From: Acinetobacter sp. CFCC 10889
GTDB taxonomy: Bacteria; Pseudomonadota; Gammaproteobacteria; Pseudomonadales; Moraxellaceae
Length of the DNA stretch: 64,000 bases
Direction of reading: 5' to 3'
Assembly (NCBI RefSeq): GCF_003268395.1
Contig: NZ_LQXQ01000001.1
Coordinates: 1-64,000, forward strand
The notes beneath the pieces were generated by a model. It did no database searches, was not told the origin of the DNA, and saw only the letters and a program-made list of their open reading frames with translations. The translations under genes were made by a program, and so were the position numbers. This document shows positions 50,358-59,381 of the stretch, piece after piece. How positions within the stretch are numbered: the stretch's first letter is position 1; every line of letters starts with the position of its first letter.

Positions 50358-50436
50358 TTTGAGTTCTCCACGCCGTTATTGGCTTGTATGAACTCATTTT
50401 GTAGATTCTATAAAAATGCGTTTTTCGGTATTCCTA
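50358..50436 (-). promoter_or_regulatory. Late leader element for the capsid gene
   Basis: TAGGAATA at 50429-50436, 72 nt before the ATG (the longest distance in the set), then CCGAAAAACGC. Hairpin TGAGTTC / GAACTCA at 50360-50366 and 50390-50396; GGAG lies in the loop near the right arm. Confidence 0.75.
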
Positions 50437-50440
50437 GATT

Positions 50441-51436
50441 TTATGGTTGGATTAATGAACCTAAGCAAACAGCTCCACCAACTCCCCAAACATTTACTGT
50501 TAAAGTTCCGAAAGCTCTTATATCTTGCTCTACTGTTATATCTGAATTTACAACTGCATGAGAATGAACATAAAGTGAATTTTCTGATGTAGGGCTTGTC
50601 GGAACATATACATTGTATGGTGATGTGTGATTTGGTACTTTCCCTACCCTAACTGATTGTACCCGCCATTCTGGTTTTAATGTCCATATTGTATATCCAA
50701 TCTGTATAGAGCTTAAAACTTCAAAAGCTCCTCGCATCCACAACATGCCGTTGATTTTTGCAAACTCAAGATCAAATCGAACACCACTAATCGTTGCATA
50801 CAGATTTGTTTTTACTACTTTTTGAATCAGAACATCTTCTGCTTTATGCCATTTGACTTCTGGTGGTACTTTTAACTGTGCCTGCAACTTCGCCAAAGCT
50901 GTAATAATGTTATCTGTTGGCATAATTTCAGTCGGATTTTGCGGAACTAAGCCTGTTAATACCGTGTTTTTCACCCGATCTTGTTTAAAATAAAGGTTAT
51001 TTGATCCTTCTGGCATTTCATCCGTGTTTAAAGCAATTTGAACCTCATTAATGACCCATTTTCCATCGTCACTATCCCAGATAGCCGCCATACGCCCAAA
51101 ACTAATACCGCCGTCTATATGTGCGTAATCCCCATCGACTGCGACAATATTAGCTTCTGTTAATGCAATATAGCTCTTATAAAGTCCTCTAAAATGATTG
51201 TTATATTCATCACGGTTTAATTTTTGTGATAATGCCAAATCTGTGGCAACCTTATCTGCCTTTCCTTCTGTTGCCTCATTCACAATACCTTGTGCTATAC
51301 CTACCAAATAAGGCGTAATTAGATTTAAAAGATCATCTTCCATTGCATCGACTGAATGAAAAAAATTAAAAACTTCTTGGAAGTTATTAATATTCACGCC
51401 TTTTTCAATCATTTTTTCAATTAAGCTATCCGACAT
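50441..51436 (-). CDS. Tail fibre protein
   Basis: A 331-aa protein. The N-terminal half is helical and likely attaches to the baseplate. 'GSNNLYFKQDRVKNTVLTGL' is the L-Y-F-x-x-x-R-V motif frequently seen in phage fibres, and the C-terminus is beta-rich with a hydrophobic end ('VEQDIRAFGTLTVNVWG'). It is the last gene of the operon with the 382-aa and SWIM-finger proteins. It probably recognises the cell surface. Confidence 0.65.
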   Translation of the reverse strand: MSDSLIEKMIEKGVNINNFQEVFNFFHSVDAMEDDLLNLITPYLVGIAQGIVNEATEGKADKVATDLALSQKLNRDEYNNHFRGLYKSYIALTEANIVAVDGDYAHIDGGISFGRMAAIWDSDDGKWVINEVQIALNTDEMPEGSNNLYFKQDRVKNTVLTGLVPQNPTEIMPTDNIITALAKLQAQLKVPPEVKWHKAEDVLIQKVVKTNLYATISGVRFDLEFAKINGMLWMRGAFEVLSSIQIGYTIWTLKPEWRVQSVRVGKVPNHTSPYNVYVPTSPTSENSLYVHSHAVVNSDITVEQDIRAFGTLTVNVWGVGGAVCLGSLIQP

Positions 51437-51437
51437 T

Positions 51438-52586
51438 TTAAACCCCTCGAATTTGTGTTAAATCAATAGAAAATGCGTGTTTTTCACCCGATGATAATTG
51501 CAATTCATAGTGATTCACGGCGTTAAGGTTCATCATGATGACCACCGTATAGAATTTATGAACATCGTTAAAATTGGATGGTAAAATCTCAAATGATTTA
51601 ATGCTGTCATGTGTGATCAATACAGGCTTATTCGCCGTGAGATCCGTATCAATGGCTTTGACCAGTGCAATATGATCAATCACCACCAATCCATACGTCA
51701 TGTATGCACCATTAACCCAAATTGACTTCACGGCGGTATCAGCCGATAAAACAAAAGTTTCAGGCTCTTTTAAGCTGACAGTGATGGTTTTTGTGTCATT
51801 TTCATCAAAAAAGTATGCGCTTTTCGTGCGATGCTGAATGTTCTTAATCGCCAATACAGCCATTTCACGCTCAAAAGTCGGATCATTCATATTGCCAAAC
51901 TTGAATTTACGCATCGTAATTTGATCATCGTCTTTAGTACCTGGATCATTGTCATAAATATCAAAAATTGGCGCATCGTTATAAACGAGATCTGACATAA
52001 GCAATGGATAAAGTTTTGACTCTGGCGTTAATAGATCTTCTTGCGAAATAAACGGCTCTAAATGGTCCAGCGGATCACGTAAATTCAACACGTATTTATT
52101 ACCAAAATCAGAATGAATGCTTTGACCTTGTGAGCCAACACATTCAAGCCATTTGATCGTATCTTCTGATATTAATAATGCGAAAATATCGCCTTTTTTG
52201 GGCTGCCAATCAGGTACGTTACGAATCATGTCCCGCTGACTTTCAATGTATGCCAAATCAAACGGTTCAATTTGTGCATAAAAGATTGGATCACCGCTGT
52301 TAATGTCATCCATATCATTGTGTAAGCTGCCACCGCTGAAATGATCAAATAGCAGCTTGGCATAGCCTAGATCGTCATATTCTGTGGCGTGTTCTTCTTG
52401 GCTGCTTAATACCACCGCCCCTGCATAAATCGTTTCTTGGCGTGTTTCATTGGCATTTACAGGAACAACATTACGGCGATATACATAGCATTCGATAGAT
52501 GACAGATTGGTAATCACAATAGAACGTGCTGCAAATCTGCGACCGTCTGCTACCCGTGTCGATTCTTTTCTAATTGGCTTCAACAT
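51438..52586 (-). CDS. Hypothetical structural protein
   Basis: A 382-aa acidic, beta-rich protein. Contains 'PKKGDIFALLISEDTIKWLECVGSQGQSIHS' and 'FYTVVIMMNLNAVNHYELQLSSGEKHAF'. It sits 1 nt before the fibre gene, and the length and beta content fit a tail-fibre attachment or neck protein. No family recognised. Confidence 0.5.
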   Translation of the reverse strand: MLKPIRKESTRVADGRRFAARSIVITNLSSIECYVYRRNVVPVNANETRQETIYAGAVVLSSQEEHATEYDDLGYAKLLFDHFSGGSLHNDMDDINSGDPIFYAQIEPFDLAYIESQRDMIRNVPDWQPKKGDIFALLISEDTIKWLECVGSQGQSIHSDFGNKYVLNLRDPLDHLEPFISQEDLLTPESKLYPLLMSDLVYNDAPIFDIYDNDPGTKDDDQITMRKFKFGNMNDPTFEREMAVLAIKNIQHRTKSAYFFDENDTKTITVSLKEPETFVLSADTAVKSIWVNGAYMTYGLVVIDHIALVKAIDTDLTANKPVLITHDSIKSFEILPSNFNDVHKFYTVVIMMNLNAVNHYELQLSSGEKHAFSIDLTQIRGV

Positions 52587-52589
52587 GGC

Positions 52590-53687
52590 TTATTTTCCTA
52601 AATTCTGTACTAAAACTTGGTATTCAGCATCAGTAATCACGCCTTGATTCAGTAAGGCTTTATAACGAGTTAAAGACTGCTGTTTGGTCTGTTTATTTTT
52701 GCTGCGTTCTAATAGATCCTTTTGACGCTGCAATGTTCTTTTCTGTAGCTGCTCACGCTGTTTTCGCTTCTGTTCAAGCTTATTTAACTCATGTTGTAAG
52801 CGTGGCTTAATTTCACTACGTTTACTGCCTACTTTCGCTATTTGCTGTGCAATGCTTTCAGCCAAACCTTGCTTGTCTTGTCTGTAACGTGCGCCAACTT
52901 GACGGGTACGTTCGTTTTGAATGGCTTGAGTTAAATAACGCTGGCCATGTCCTGATTTGATCCAATGCATGACACGTAAAATATGCTTACATGCAATACC
53001 TGTTAAATTTGGGTTACGGATCTTCGGAAAACCACCTTCTTTACGCCCCAATACTGTATTGCCTACTGTATTGATATAGCGATACCAATACTTAAATCTG
53101 CCGCAATCACATTCAAATTTGACATGACCCAATGACAGCTTATTTTTTACGGCGTACTGTGATACATCTTTCGGCTGCAATGACAATTCATTAAAAGATT
53201 GAAACTCAACATTGACATGGTGAAATCGTGATTTACTTTCTGCACTGGCATTGGTAATAAAATGCACCAAGCCTGCTTTACGCCGTGCGGGATGTGCAAC
53301 ATGGATCTGTTGATTTGCCCGATCAATATCATCTTGACGACTAAAAGCAATGACTTGTTCAACGGTAATGCCGCCTTTGTATTGTTTGGCAATCGTTTCA
53401 ATATTATGTTTAAAGGCTTCCAAATCGGCACGGGTTAATGTCCTTACCATGCCTTCGGGCATACCTAGCGTGGTCTGCAATGCCCGTTTAAAATCATAAT
53501 CACCTGATATATCTTGCGGTCGTAAAAATGTGGGCTTTGAGCCTTTTTTGTCTGCCTTACTTTCACGTTCTTCTTCAGCAAGTTTTCGTTGTTGCCGATC
53601 TTCAGCTGTGCGCTGCTTTAGGTCTTTACCAAAACCACCTTTTAAGATTTCTTGCCGAAATTTATCTGGATCAAAGTTAGAAGGCAT
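52590..53687 (-). CDS. Phage protein with SWIM zinc finger and SHOCT-like C-terminus
   Basis: A 365-aa protein. A SWIM-type finger is visible in C-x-C-x(n)-C-x-H form: 'ECDCGRFKYWYRYIN' and then 'LTGIACKHILRVMHW' (about residues 195-250). A long basic coiled coil follows ('HELNKLEQKRKQREQLQKRTLQRQKDLLER'), and the end 'RYKALLNQGVITDAEYQVLVQNLG' matches the SHOCT short C-terminal domain. SWIM fingers bind DNA or proteins. Found within a head/tail operon, so perhaps a DNA-binding internal or head-assembly protein. Confidence 0.65.
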   Translation of the reverse strand: MPSNFDPDKFRQEILKGGFGKDLKQRTAEDRQQRKLAEEERESKADKKGSKPTFLRPQDISGDYDFKRALQTTLGMPEGMVRTLTRADLEAFKHNIETIAKQYKGGITVEQVIAFSRQDDIDRANQQIHVAHPARRKAGLVHFITNASAESKSRFHHVNVEFQSFNELSLQPKDVSQYAVKNKLSLGHVKFECDCGRFKYWYRYINTVGNTVLGRKEGGFPKIRNPNLTGIACKHILRVMHWIKSGHGQRYLTQAIQNERTRQVGARYRQDKQGLAESIAQQIAKVGSKRSEIKPRLQHELNKLEQKRKQREQLQKRTLQRQKDLLERSKNKQTKQQSLTRYKALLNQGVITDAEYQVLVQNLGK

Positions 53688-53967
53688 GTGTTACCCCGTA
53701 CTTTCTTTGAAGTGCGATAATTTGCGCTAATTTCGGCAAAATAATGATGTTTTGTGGCAATGGCTCATGTGCAAATGACACACCACTGGCAATACGCACT
53801 ACATCGCCATGACTGCGCGTTTGATAAACCCGCTGACTAATCAATGATGGATCATAAATTTCATCACGCCCGATCTGATATGCAAACAAAAAACCGCCAT
53901 AACCATGGCGTTTTTTATTTTTATTGATCAAACGGCGTATATCAGTGTGATATTCATTCAGTGACAT
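53677..53967 (-). CDS. Small late protein
   Basis: A 96-aa protein from the ATG at 53967 ('MSLNEYHTDIRRLINKN'). This start is chosen because it puts the late motif at 64 nt, the standard spacing; a GTG at 53979 would need 52 nt. Sequence: 'GYGGFLFAYQIGRDEIYDPSLISQRVYQTRSHGDVVRIASGV', with a basic N-terminus. The size and position recall small head-completion proteins, without proof. Confidence 0.5.
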   Translation of the reverse strand: MSLNEYHTDIRRLINKNKKRHGYGGFLFAYQIGRDEIYDPSLISQRVYQTRSHGDVVRIASGVSFAHEPLPQNIIILPKLAQIIALQRKYGVTHAF

Positions 53968-54038
53968 AACATTCAACACACAAAAAAGGCTAACCCATTT
54001 TGGATTAGCCTTTCGGTTGAATTTTTTCGATATTCCTT
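53968..54038 (-). promoter_or_regulatory. Late leader element for the 53677 operon
   Basis: AAGGAATA at 54031-54038, 64 nt before the ATG at 53967, then TCGAAAAAA. Hairpin GGCTAATCC / GGGTTAGCC (53988-53996, 54002-54010) followed by a T run, terminator-like. Confidence 0.7.
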
Positions 54039-55539
54039 AGTTAGATACTCTTGCAAACCCATTTGTGCCAACAAAGCCTGGATTTCCGTTAGATTCAGGG
54101 GATTCACCACCCGCACCAACAACTAAAGTTAATGTTTGAATTGCTTCGGTTGTATTCTTATATTTAATCTTAGCATAGCCACCAGATGTACCACCTGTAC
54201 CAAATGCACGCCCATCATCACCAACACCATCAGCACCGTTACCACCCGCACCATACTGACCAACCACGCTAACTGAAATGCCACCTTTATGATCCGCTAA
54301 TTTATTCCCCCCAATAATACCCAACACCTTAGAGTCTTGTGTCACCAATTCAGAAACATAGATGCCACCACGCGTCCCTTCCGTTCCGTCAATCATAGAT
54401 GATCCATTTGACCAGTGACCACATGGTCCTCCATGCCCGCCATCAATTTCCACTAACTTGACAGAATCCAAATATAGGCTAGTCACTCCACCATTTCCGC
54501 CGTTCCAAATAGGGTAGTCTTGCCATGCCGAAACACCACCTGCGCCACCACCAGATACCAAGATAAAGTCTTTAGTTTCATTTGGTAAAACTTGTATGAA
54601 GTATCTTCCCGCATAGTAGTCACCATTACCACCCGCCACTGTTTCACCAGTCGCTTGAATAACTGCCCAGTTTGCACTACCTGAATAACCAATTCTATTG
54701 CTACCTGATCTATTCCAGATAGTAACTGTAAACGATTGCGCTTCTCGTTTTATCTCCCAAGCTTCATGTGTGTTTTCTGGTGTGACTTGAATTAAATATT
54801 TGTTATCACGCAAATCATCAACTTTTCCTGATACATCTATTGTAAATTTCTCTCCCATAGCGACACCGCAAACAATCGTACGCGGATAAGTAATTTCATT
54901 AAGATGTTCCCATATTCTTTCAATTTCTTTATTTATAACCTCTAAATTATTAGCGACTTCATTTTTAAACTCATTAAAAGTATCGCCTATGTTTTCAGTA
55001 AATTCATTAAATAATTCAATAAAATAATTCTTTAAATCCCCAATTCCTTTGGAGTATTGAGGGTGTGGATCTGGATGTGACTCATGATCAAAAATCATTT
55101 GTTGTGCAATCGGCGCATCTTGCATCACGCTAACTGCAACAGTTCCCTCATTAATATCAGCAAGTCGTAAACCAAATGATGCAATAAACGGAATATCTTT
55201 ACTTAGAATGAAAAAATGCCCATCTGTTTTACGAGCAATAGCAAATAGAACACCATCTACAGTATAAATTCCGATTTCTGATAAATACAGGTCTTGCGTG
55301 GGTGTGTAATTTACACCCAATAACAGTGTATTCGTTGTTGGCTGTACGCCACTTGCTGACATATCTGTTTCTTGTTTTTTACTGGCAAGACTTGTAACCG
55401 TCTTATCACTTACGCCGTGACCATCACCAAAGCCCATTTTATCGAGTTTTAGAATCAATCCTACAGCTTCAGCATTCAATGCGGCATTTCGCCCTGCATG
55501 TGTCACAGTAAACACTATTTCATTAACTTCTGTCGCCAT
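54037..55539 (-). CDS. Tail fibre/collar-type protein
   Basis: A 500-aa protein. The N-terminus 'VNEIVFTVTHAGRNAALNAEAVGLILKLDKMGFGDG' is like the phage tail-collar/fibre N-domain. The C-terminal 200 residues are Gly-rich ('VSGGGAGGVSAWQDYPIWNGGNGG') and beta-like, as in receptor-binding tips. An acidic helical middle ('NYFIELFNEFTENIGDTFNEFKNEVANNLEVINKEIERIWEHLN') is a coiled coil. It stands as a single-gene unit with its own late element. Confidence 0.65.
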   Translation of the reverse strand: MATEVNEIVFTVTHAGRNAALNAEAVGLILKLDKMGFGDGHGVSDKTVTSLASKKQETDMSASGVQPTTNTLLLGVNYTPTQDLYLSEIGIYTVDGVLFAIARKTDGHFFILSKDIPFIASFGLRLADINEGTVAVSVMQDAPIAQQMIFDHESHPDPHPQYSKGIGDLKNYFIELFNEFTENIGDTFNEFKNEVANNLEVINKEIERIWEHLNEITYPRTIVCGVAMGEKFTIDVSGKVDDLRDNKYLIQVTPENTHEAWEIKREAQSFTVTIWNRSGSNRIGYSGSANWAVIQATGETVAGGNGDYYAGRYFIQVLPNETKDFILVSGGGAGGVSAWQDYPIWNGGNGGVTSLYLDSVKLVEIDGGHGGPCGHWSNGSSMIDGTEGTRGGIYVSELVTQDSKVLGIIGGNKLADHKGGISVSVVGQYGAGGNGADGVGDDGRAFGTGGTSGGYAKIKYKNTTEAIQTLTLVVGAGGESPESNGNPGFVGTNGFARVSN

Positions 55540-55611
55540 AATAAAAAATCCTCATACTTAATGAGGATCTTTATATAAATTTACGGCGTGATCGGTTTTT
55601 CGTTATTCCTG
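55540..55611 (-). promoter_or_regulatory. Late leader element for the 54037 fibre gene
   Basis: CAGGAATA at 55604-55611, 65 nt before the ATG, then ACGAAAAACCG. Hairpin ATCCTCAT / ATGAGGAT (55548-55555, 55561-55568) followed by TTTTTTATT up to the ATG; GAGGA is in the 3' arm. Confidence 0.8.
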
Positions 55612-57324
55612 TGTTTCAGTATCAGGAAAAATACCACGTATAAAATATAGGTAGTCTGGATGATTGCGGCTGCCGTATCTTTTAAGTTCATTTTTAATAA
55701 ATTGGGTGTATGGACCGTCTATATTTTCTGCATTAAATGTATATTCAAACCATCTACAACTCATTTTATAGAGTTTTGCGTAAGGTCTATTCGTCATAAT
55801 TACACGCACATTATCCCGATGTGCATAAACACCAAGACTTCGTAAAGCATCATAGTCGGTTCGATTGCTATCGATGTATTCTGTATTATCAATAATTTGC
55901 ACTTGATATGGGACATCATACCAAATCGTTACATTCCCCAAGTCTAAACCATCTAAATTTTGTTCATTTTTAGGATTTTTAACACATATAAAACGAGTAT
56001 CTTTATAACCATCTATGTAAATACGATCTTCATCAATAATGATTTGATCTGCTAGGTATTGGTAGCCATTTTGCTTTAGTTTACGTTTATGGCTTTCAAT
56101 ATATCCCTTTAAAAATTTACTGCTTTCAGCACATTTTTCAGTGAATAAATAAATTTTTGAAGCATCTTCGCACAGCAAACTCCACACGGCGAATAATGCC
56201 AATATACTGATCCCTTTTGATGTAAAGCCACGATCCCGATAAGTAAAGTCGTCTTTAGCCACATGTGTCATTTGGCTATAATAAAAGCCCGCAAATGTAA
56301 GGCTTAAATTAGAACCTTTTTGTGATAATTCACGACATACTGTTTCTGTGTCATAAAATTCTGTATCCCCTCGAATTTCTTTGCAATAATCAATGAAACT
56401 CATATTTTTTACGTCTATTTTTTCTTGCTGTTCTTCACCATCACCAACAAGCTTATGATTCACATCATTCAAAAACATATAAGCCAATAACTCAGCAATT
56501 CCCAATGAATTAGGTGATTTCATCATTTCTTTATTGGTTAAAACCTTAAAACGTGCACGATAATCAAGATCATAATGTAAAGATACAAGCTGCTCTTTAA
56601 TTTCATCCATAAAATGCTGTGTTTTAATTTTTAATCGGTTGGTATGTACGGCACGACTAAGATCAACAAAAGCCTGTGACCGTTTATTCACATAATTTTC
56701 GTTATCATTTTCGCTAAAGCAATTGCCATCCCAATAAATAGATTCAAAACCAATACCATTGTTGTTTAAAGCTTGAGCAAATTCTTTACCTACACCATCA
56801 GGTATTAAAAGCAAGGTGATATTAGAGTAACAACCTATAATGTATTTAATTTCATCTAATGCATGTTGAAAGTCTTTATAGTGGTTAATACTCAACACAT
56901 CAATGTACTTGCAATGCTCTTCTGGTGTATCACTTTTCCAAGCTTTAGCAATCAGTATTTTGACTGAATTATTAAAATCATCAGCTTTAATTGACATGAA
57001 AAAACCAAAATCATGTTTGGTATGATCTATCGCCGTACCTTCCCAGACTTTTTCGACTGTTTGAGGGTAAATTAAAACTTGGCCATATTTTTCAAACATA
57101 TTCACGATTTCATTTTCATTAGAAAAATCAACTTTATTTCCAGAAAAAATTGAAGATGATTTTAATAGTTTTTTTGAGCGAAGTTCTTTGTTTTCAATGG
57201 TGGCTTGCTCATCCAAATCATTATGCTTATCTCCTAAAACAGACTCACGCACATCTTTTAATTTTTCCCAAAAACGATACATTGCATCCAATCCCAGTAC
57301 CGCTGCTATGAACAATTTCTTCAT
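55603..57324 (-). CDS. Catalytically dead, circularly permuted terminase large-subunit paralogue
   Basis: A 573-aa protein that aligns with the adjacent terminase in swapped order. Residues about 80-300 match the nuclease half: 'HDFGFFMSIKADD', 'NITLLLIPDGVGKEFAQAL', 'NYVNKRSQAFVDLSRAVHTNRLKIKTQ', 'RARFKVLTNKEMM' against terminase 'KDYGYFMSVDVGG', 'NITLLLDANGAGAGLAQHL', 'EYVNKRAQAYVCLSRAVASNRFKIRTM', 'QARFKILSKEDM'. Residues about 340-573 match the ATPase half and end at 'RGIFPDTETQE', where the terminase has 'RGLFPDLAGEF'. Walker A is lost ('RGFTSKGIS'), Walker B D-E became D-V, and the nuclease Asp residues are K, I and non-acidic. Expressed from its own late element. A regulator or structural partner of packaging is possible. 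Confidence 0.8.
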   Translation of the reverse strand: MKKLFIAAVLGLDAMYRFWEKLKDVRESVLGDKHNDLDEQATIENKELRSKKLLKSSSIFSGNKVDFSNENEIVNMFEKYGQVLIYPQTVEKVWEGTAIDHTKHDFGFFMSIKADDFNNSVKILIAKAWKSDTPEEHCKYIDVLSINHYKDFQHALDEIKYIIGCYSNITLLLIPDGVGKEFAQALNNNGIGFESIYWDGNCFSENDNENYVNKRSQAFVDLSRAVHTNRLKIKTQHFMDEIKEQLVSLHYDLDYRARFKVLTNKEMMKSPNSLGIAELLAYMFLNDVNHKLVGDGEEQQEKIDVKNMSFIDYCKEIRGDTEFYDTETVCRELSQKGSNLSLTFAGFYYSQMTHVAKDDFTYRDRGFTSKGISILALFAVWSLLCEDASKIYLFTEKCAESSKFLKGYIESHKRKLKQNGYQYLADQIIIDEDRIYIDGYKDTRFICVKNPKNEQNLDGLDLGNVTIWYDVPYQVQIIDNTEYIDSNRTDYDALRSLGVYAHRDNVRVIMTNRPYAKLYKMSCRWFEYTFNAENIDGPYTQFIKNELKRYGSRNHPDYLYFIRGIFPDTETQE

Positions 57325-57392
57325 GGTAAATCTCTATGTATAAAAACTATAGTTATAGAGATTTCCCCAAAATGAATATTTTGATATTCCTA
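57325..57392 (-). promoter_or_regulatory. Late leader element for the terminase paralogue
   Basis: TAGGAATA at 57385-57392, 61 nt before the ATG, then TCAAAATATTC. A perfect 10-bp inverted repeat AAATCTCTAT / ATAGAGATTT (57328-57337, 57355-57364) ends 3 nt before the start codon. The motif overlaps the terminase stop. Confidence 0.8.
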
Positions 57393-59372
57393 AGCATAAA
57401 GATCCGCAAGCTTCTTAGCGCGCTCCAAATCAGCCTTTTTATCCATGTCTGGCGATGATTCATGAAAGCCTTGCATATCCTCATCACTACTGAAGCAATC
57501 ATTTGCGGGCGAATATACAGTACCGTCCATAAACATAAATGCGAATGTATCAACCAAATCGGGCGATTTAATCCCTTTACGGCGCATATCTTCCTTAGAC
57601 AAGATTTTAAAACGTGCCTGATCATCAAAGGTGTACGGAATACGAGTCAATTGTTCTTCCGCTTTGGCTTTTAAGTACATGGTCCTGATCTTAAATCGGT
57701 TCGATGCTACAGCACGGCTCAAACATACATACGCTTGCGCCCGTTTATTGACATATTCCTTACGTGCTTTGGTCGAGAAGCATTGCCCGCCCCAGAATAT
57801 CGGCTTGTAATATATCCCGATTGATTTTAAATGCTGTGCAAGCCCTGCCCCTGCGCCGTTGGCATCCAACAATAGCGTGATGTTCGGGAACTGAACCATG
57901 CATTCATTAATAACTGCCGTTAATTCATGAATATTGTCATTGTTTTTACATAGTGGTATGCGGGTAATTTCAACCCGTCTTGCTCTTGGACCATAGTGCT
58001 GATTACCCCAAACTTTAGCAATAACAATACTCGAATCATCCCGACCTACACCACCGCCTACATCCACCGACATAAAGTAGCCATAGTCTTTGTGCTTGTC
58101 TTTTTCATCTAAACACTTGCCTAACCATGCTTGTCGTGCGTATTTGTGCGTAATTAGGAACTCGCCCGCAAGATCTGGGAATAGACCACGAATACGAATC
58201 ATGTATTGCGGATCATCACGGCTGCCGTACTGTAAAATCGCTTCTTTTAATTTTTCAATACTAACGATTGGCGATAATTCACTGTTAAATACGAGTGCAT
58301 TCCAGACACCGCCTGCCGCTTTAGATAATTTATGATGTGAATCAAAGAAAAAGCCTGACGGTCTAGCGGGCTGTGAAGTCATACACATGCGGTTATCTTT
58401 ATGTGTTAATGCCCCGATCAGTACGTCAAAGACTTCATTGGCAATCCCTGCGGCTTCATCACACCACACCATGTAATTGTCGCCGTGCAAACCCGCCAAG
58501 TTGGTCGGCTTATTTGCGGGTGCGGTTTTAGCGAATACATGCCAAGTCTTTTTACAGCCTTTGATGTAAACCGTTTCTGCTAAAACTTCGACATAATCAG
58601 CAATCCATGCCAAACGCCCTTTTTTCAGCAAGTCTTTACAGATTTCAATTTCTTTCCAGACTAATTTTCTAAGCTGATCAATCTGTGGTGCTGTGAAAAG
58701 CATGATTGAATGCGGGAAAAATAGTAAATGCCACAACGCTGTAACACCCGCTGAACGGGTTTTACCTGTGTTGTGTAAAACAATGTCGTCTTCACCTAAG
58801 AATTTATGATTATTTTCAAGTTCAAAGCCGTAATAATAACCTTTACCAATTGATTTAACTGACTTTAAATAAACACGCTCATAGCCATTTTCCGACCATT
58901 TATAAAGCGTATAACGGCGCTGTTTTTTTCTTTTCCACTTCAAATATTCACTGACGGTCGCCGTCAATGTGCAACCGATTTCATCCATCAAACAAAGAAT
59001 GTGTGACGCATTGAAAACGTGATGTTTGCCGTTGGTATAAGTGAATTTATATAAGCGTTCTATGCCTTTTAACGGGTACAGAACAACTCTAGGGCTAAAG
59101 TTGTCCTCTCCCATTAAAATATCGTCTGTGTCTATGTCCTGAACGGCTTTAAAGCTGCCGTCATACATTTTTATCAGCGTGCCATAACCAAAACAGCCAT
59201 GCCCCGATGACACGGATGTACGGCTACCAGGTACCGCAATTGAGTTATAGAGTTCATCTTGTTGCCAAGTGATGTCCATTCCCAATGCTTCGATAGCAAA
59301 GCGTGATAAATTGTAGCGATACCGCTTACAGGCGGCGTGCCATTCAGGTAGATCATTCAGACTTTTCAGCAT
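57390..59372 (-). CDS. Terminase large subunit with mini-intein
   Basis: A 660-aa precursor, about 518 aa after splicing. Walker A 'GHG-TGKT' is split by the intein; Walker B 'YMVWCDEAAG' is at about 300-309; the RNase H-like nuclease has 'YFMSVDVGGGVGRDDSS' near 432-448, 'LLLDANGAG' near 500 and 'KSPDLVDTF' near 603. The ATPase pumps DNA into the head and the nuclease cuts it. Comparable to P1 PacB by architecture. Last gene of the 61575 operon. Confidence 0.9.
   Translation of the reverse strand: MLKSLNDLPEWHAACKRYRYNLSRFAIEALGMDITWQQDELYNSIAVPGSRTSVSSGHGCFGYGTLIKMYDGSFKAVQDIDTDDILMGEDNFSPRVVLYPLKGIERLYKFTYTNGKHHVFNASHILCLMDEIGCTLTATVSEYLKWKRKKQRRYTLYKWSENGYERVYLKSVKSIGKGYYYGFELENNHKFLGEDDIVLHNTGKTRSAGVTALWHLLFFPHSIMLFTAPQIDQLRKLVWKEIEICKDLLKKGRLAWIADYVEVLAETVYIKGCKKTWHVFAKTAPANKPTNLAGLHGDNYMVWCDEAAGIANEVFDVLIGALTHKDNRMCMTSQPARPSGFFFDSHHKLSKAAGGVWNALVFNSELSPIVSIEKLKEAILQYGSRDDPQYMIRIRGLFPDLAGEFLITHKYARQAWLGKCLDEKDKHKDYGYFMSVDVGGGVGRDDSSIVIAKVWGNQHYGPRARRVEITRIPLCKNNDNIHELTAVINECMVQFPNITLLLDANGAGAGLAQHLKSIGIYYKPIFWGGQCFSTKARKEYVNKRAQAYVCLSRAVASNRFKIRTMYLKAKAEEQLTRIPYTFDDQARFKILSKEDMRRKGIKSPDLVDTFAFMFMDGTVYSPANDCFSSDEDMQGFHESSPDMDKKADLERAKKLADLYA
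58770..59195 (-). mobile_element. Mini-intein in the terminase Walker A motif
   Basis: Residues 60-201 of the terminase. It begins with Cys ('CFGYGTLIKMYDGSFKAVQD', block A), has a block B-like 'NASHILCL' with His, and ends 'KFLGEDDIVLHN' (blocks F and G: ...VHN-type, penultimate His, last Asn), followed by Thr as +1 nucleophile. At 142 residues it has only the HINT domain and no homing endonuclease. Splicing restores SGHGTGKT. Confidence 0.85.
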
Positions 59373-59381
59373 ACCGCCACC

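Noticed and set aside
55603-57324. A second active terminase
   Set aside because: All Walker and nuclease acidic positions are substituted, so packaging activity is not credible.
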